A stretch of 64,000 nucleotides of DNA from Desertimonas sp963786985 (GTDB taxonomy: Bacteria; Actinomycetota; Acidimicrobiia; Acidimicrobiales; Ilumatobacteraceae). The notes beneath the pieces are model-generated. The model was not told the origin of the DNA, did not search any database, and saw only the letters and a program-made list of their open reading frames with translations. Below are positions 63,990-64,000 of the stretch, piece by piece. How positions within the stretch are numbered: position 1 is the first letter of the stretch; the number at the start of each line of letters is the position of its first letter. The translations under genes were made by a program, and so were the position numbers. Where the stretch lies: assembly GCA_963786985.1 (NCBI GenBank), contig CAWBBL010000016.1, positions 186,001 through 250,000 on the forward strand. Reading direction: 5' to 3'.

Positions 63990-64000
63990 GTGACGCCCCC
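63990..64000 (+). CDS. Possible start of the next gene
   Basis: A GTG at 63990 follows a TAGATT box (63976-63981) by eight bases, the spacing seen at other leaderless starts. Only three full codons are inside the window, so nothing can be said about the product. Confidence 0.25.

Overview
The window is very GC-rich chromosomal DNA from an actinobacterium. WhiB, PdtaS, a DUF3107 protein beside a BagA/BagB-like ATPase pair, class E sortases, an Lhr helicase and HelR-like, DtxR-like and SufR-like proteins point to Actinobacteria. Many genes have a TANNNT box 6-9 nt before the start codon and no Shine-Dalgarno, and there is a complete System I (Ccm) cytochrome c maturation operon. My best guess is class Acidimicrobiia, but genus cannot be read from the sequence. 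No rRNA, tRNA, transposase, integrase or CRISPR array was found.

Layout. 0-5 kb: end of an unknown gene, an MFS exporter, a Thr/Pro-rich membrane protein, etfBA and a lipid kinase. 5-9.4 kb: a two-gene unit of a nucleotide cyclase/STAND ATPase/TPR-like protein and a cytosolic subtilase with Asn-Pro-Phe-Ser-Ser repeats. 9.4-17.4 kb: GDPD, WhiB, a DUF3107-BagB-BagA-PdtaS operon, a SufR-like regulator divergent from Mrp, and a SixA phosphatase. 17.4-24 kb: ccmABCDEFGHI on the minus strand, including a 44-codon ccmD. 24-30.9 kb: sortase E and accessory metabolic genes, then two small peptide genes, one resembling a RiPP precursor. 31-40.7 kb: Lhr, an ABC-F ATPase, a DtxR-like repressor, a lipoprotein and HelR. 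40.8-44.3 kb: hemE-hemH-hemY. 44.4-50.3 kb: a two-component system divergent from a lipoprotein/MacA-like/MacB-like export operon. 50.3-57.7 kb: a second sortase, lnt, dtd, OsmC, STAS, then a glycosyltransferase-methyltransferase-toroid protein-acyltransferase run. 57.8-64 kb: DUF4190, a methyltransferase, TesB, a sugar dehydrogenase, an RNB nuclease, MreB and MoaE.

Four things stand out. (1) The cyclase-STAND/subtilase pair looks like an undescribed signalling or conflict module. (2) Intergenic repeats with unrelated sequences share one geometry: three units, 28 bp between direct copies, 43-44 bp across the inverted pair, 71-72 bp in total. (3) A further hairpin repeat has expanded six-fold in frame at the front of hemH, has probably entered an ABC ATPase gene, and breaks the toroid-protein gene with a 15-bp target duplication. 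(4) Seven genes are each split by what looks like one extra base, so either the assembly carries indel errors or many genes are decaying.
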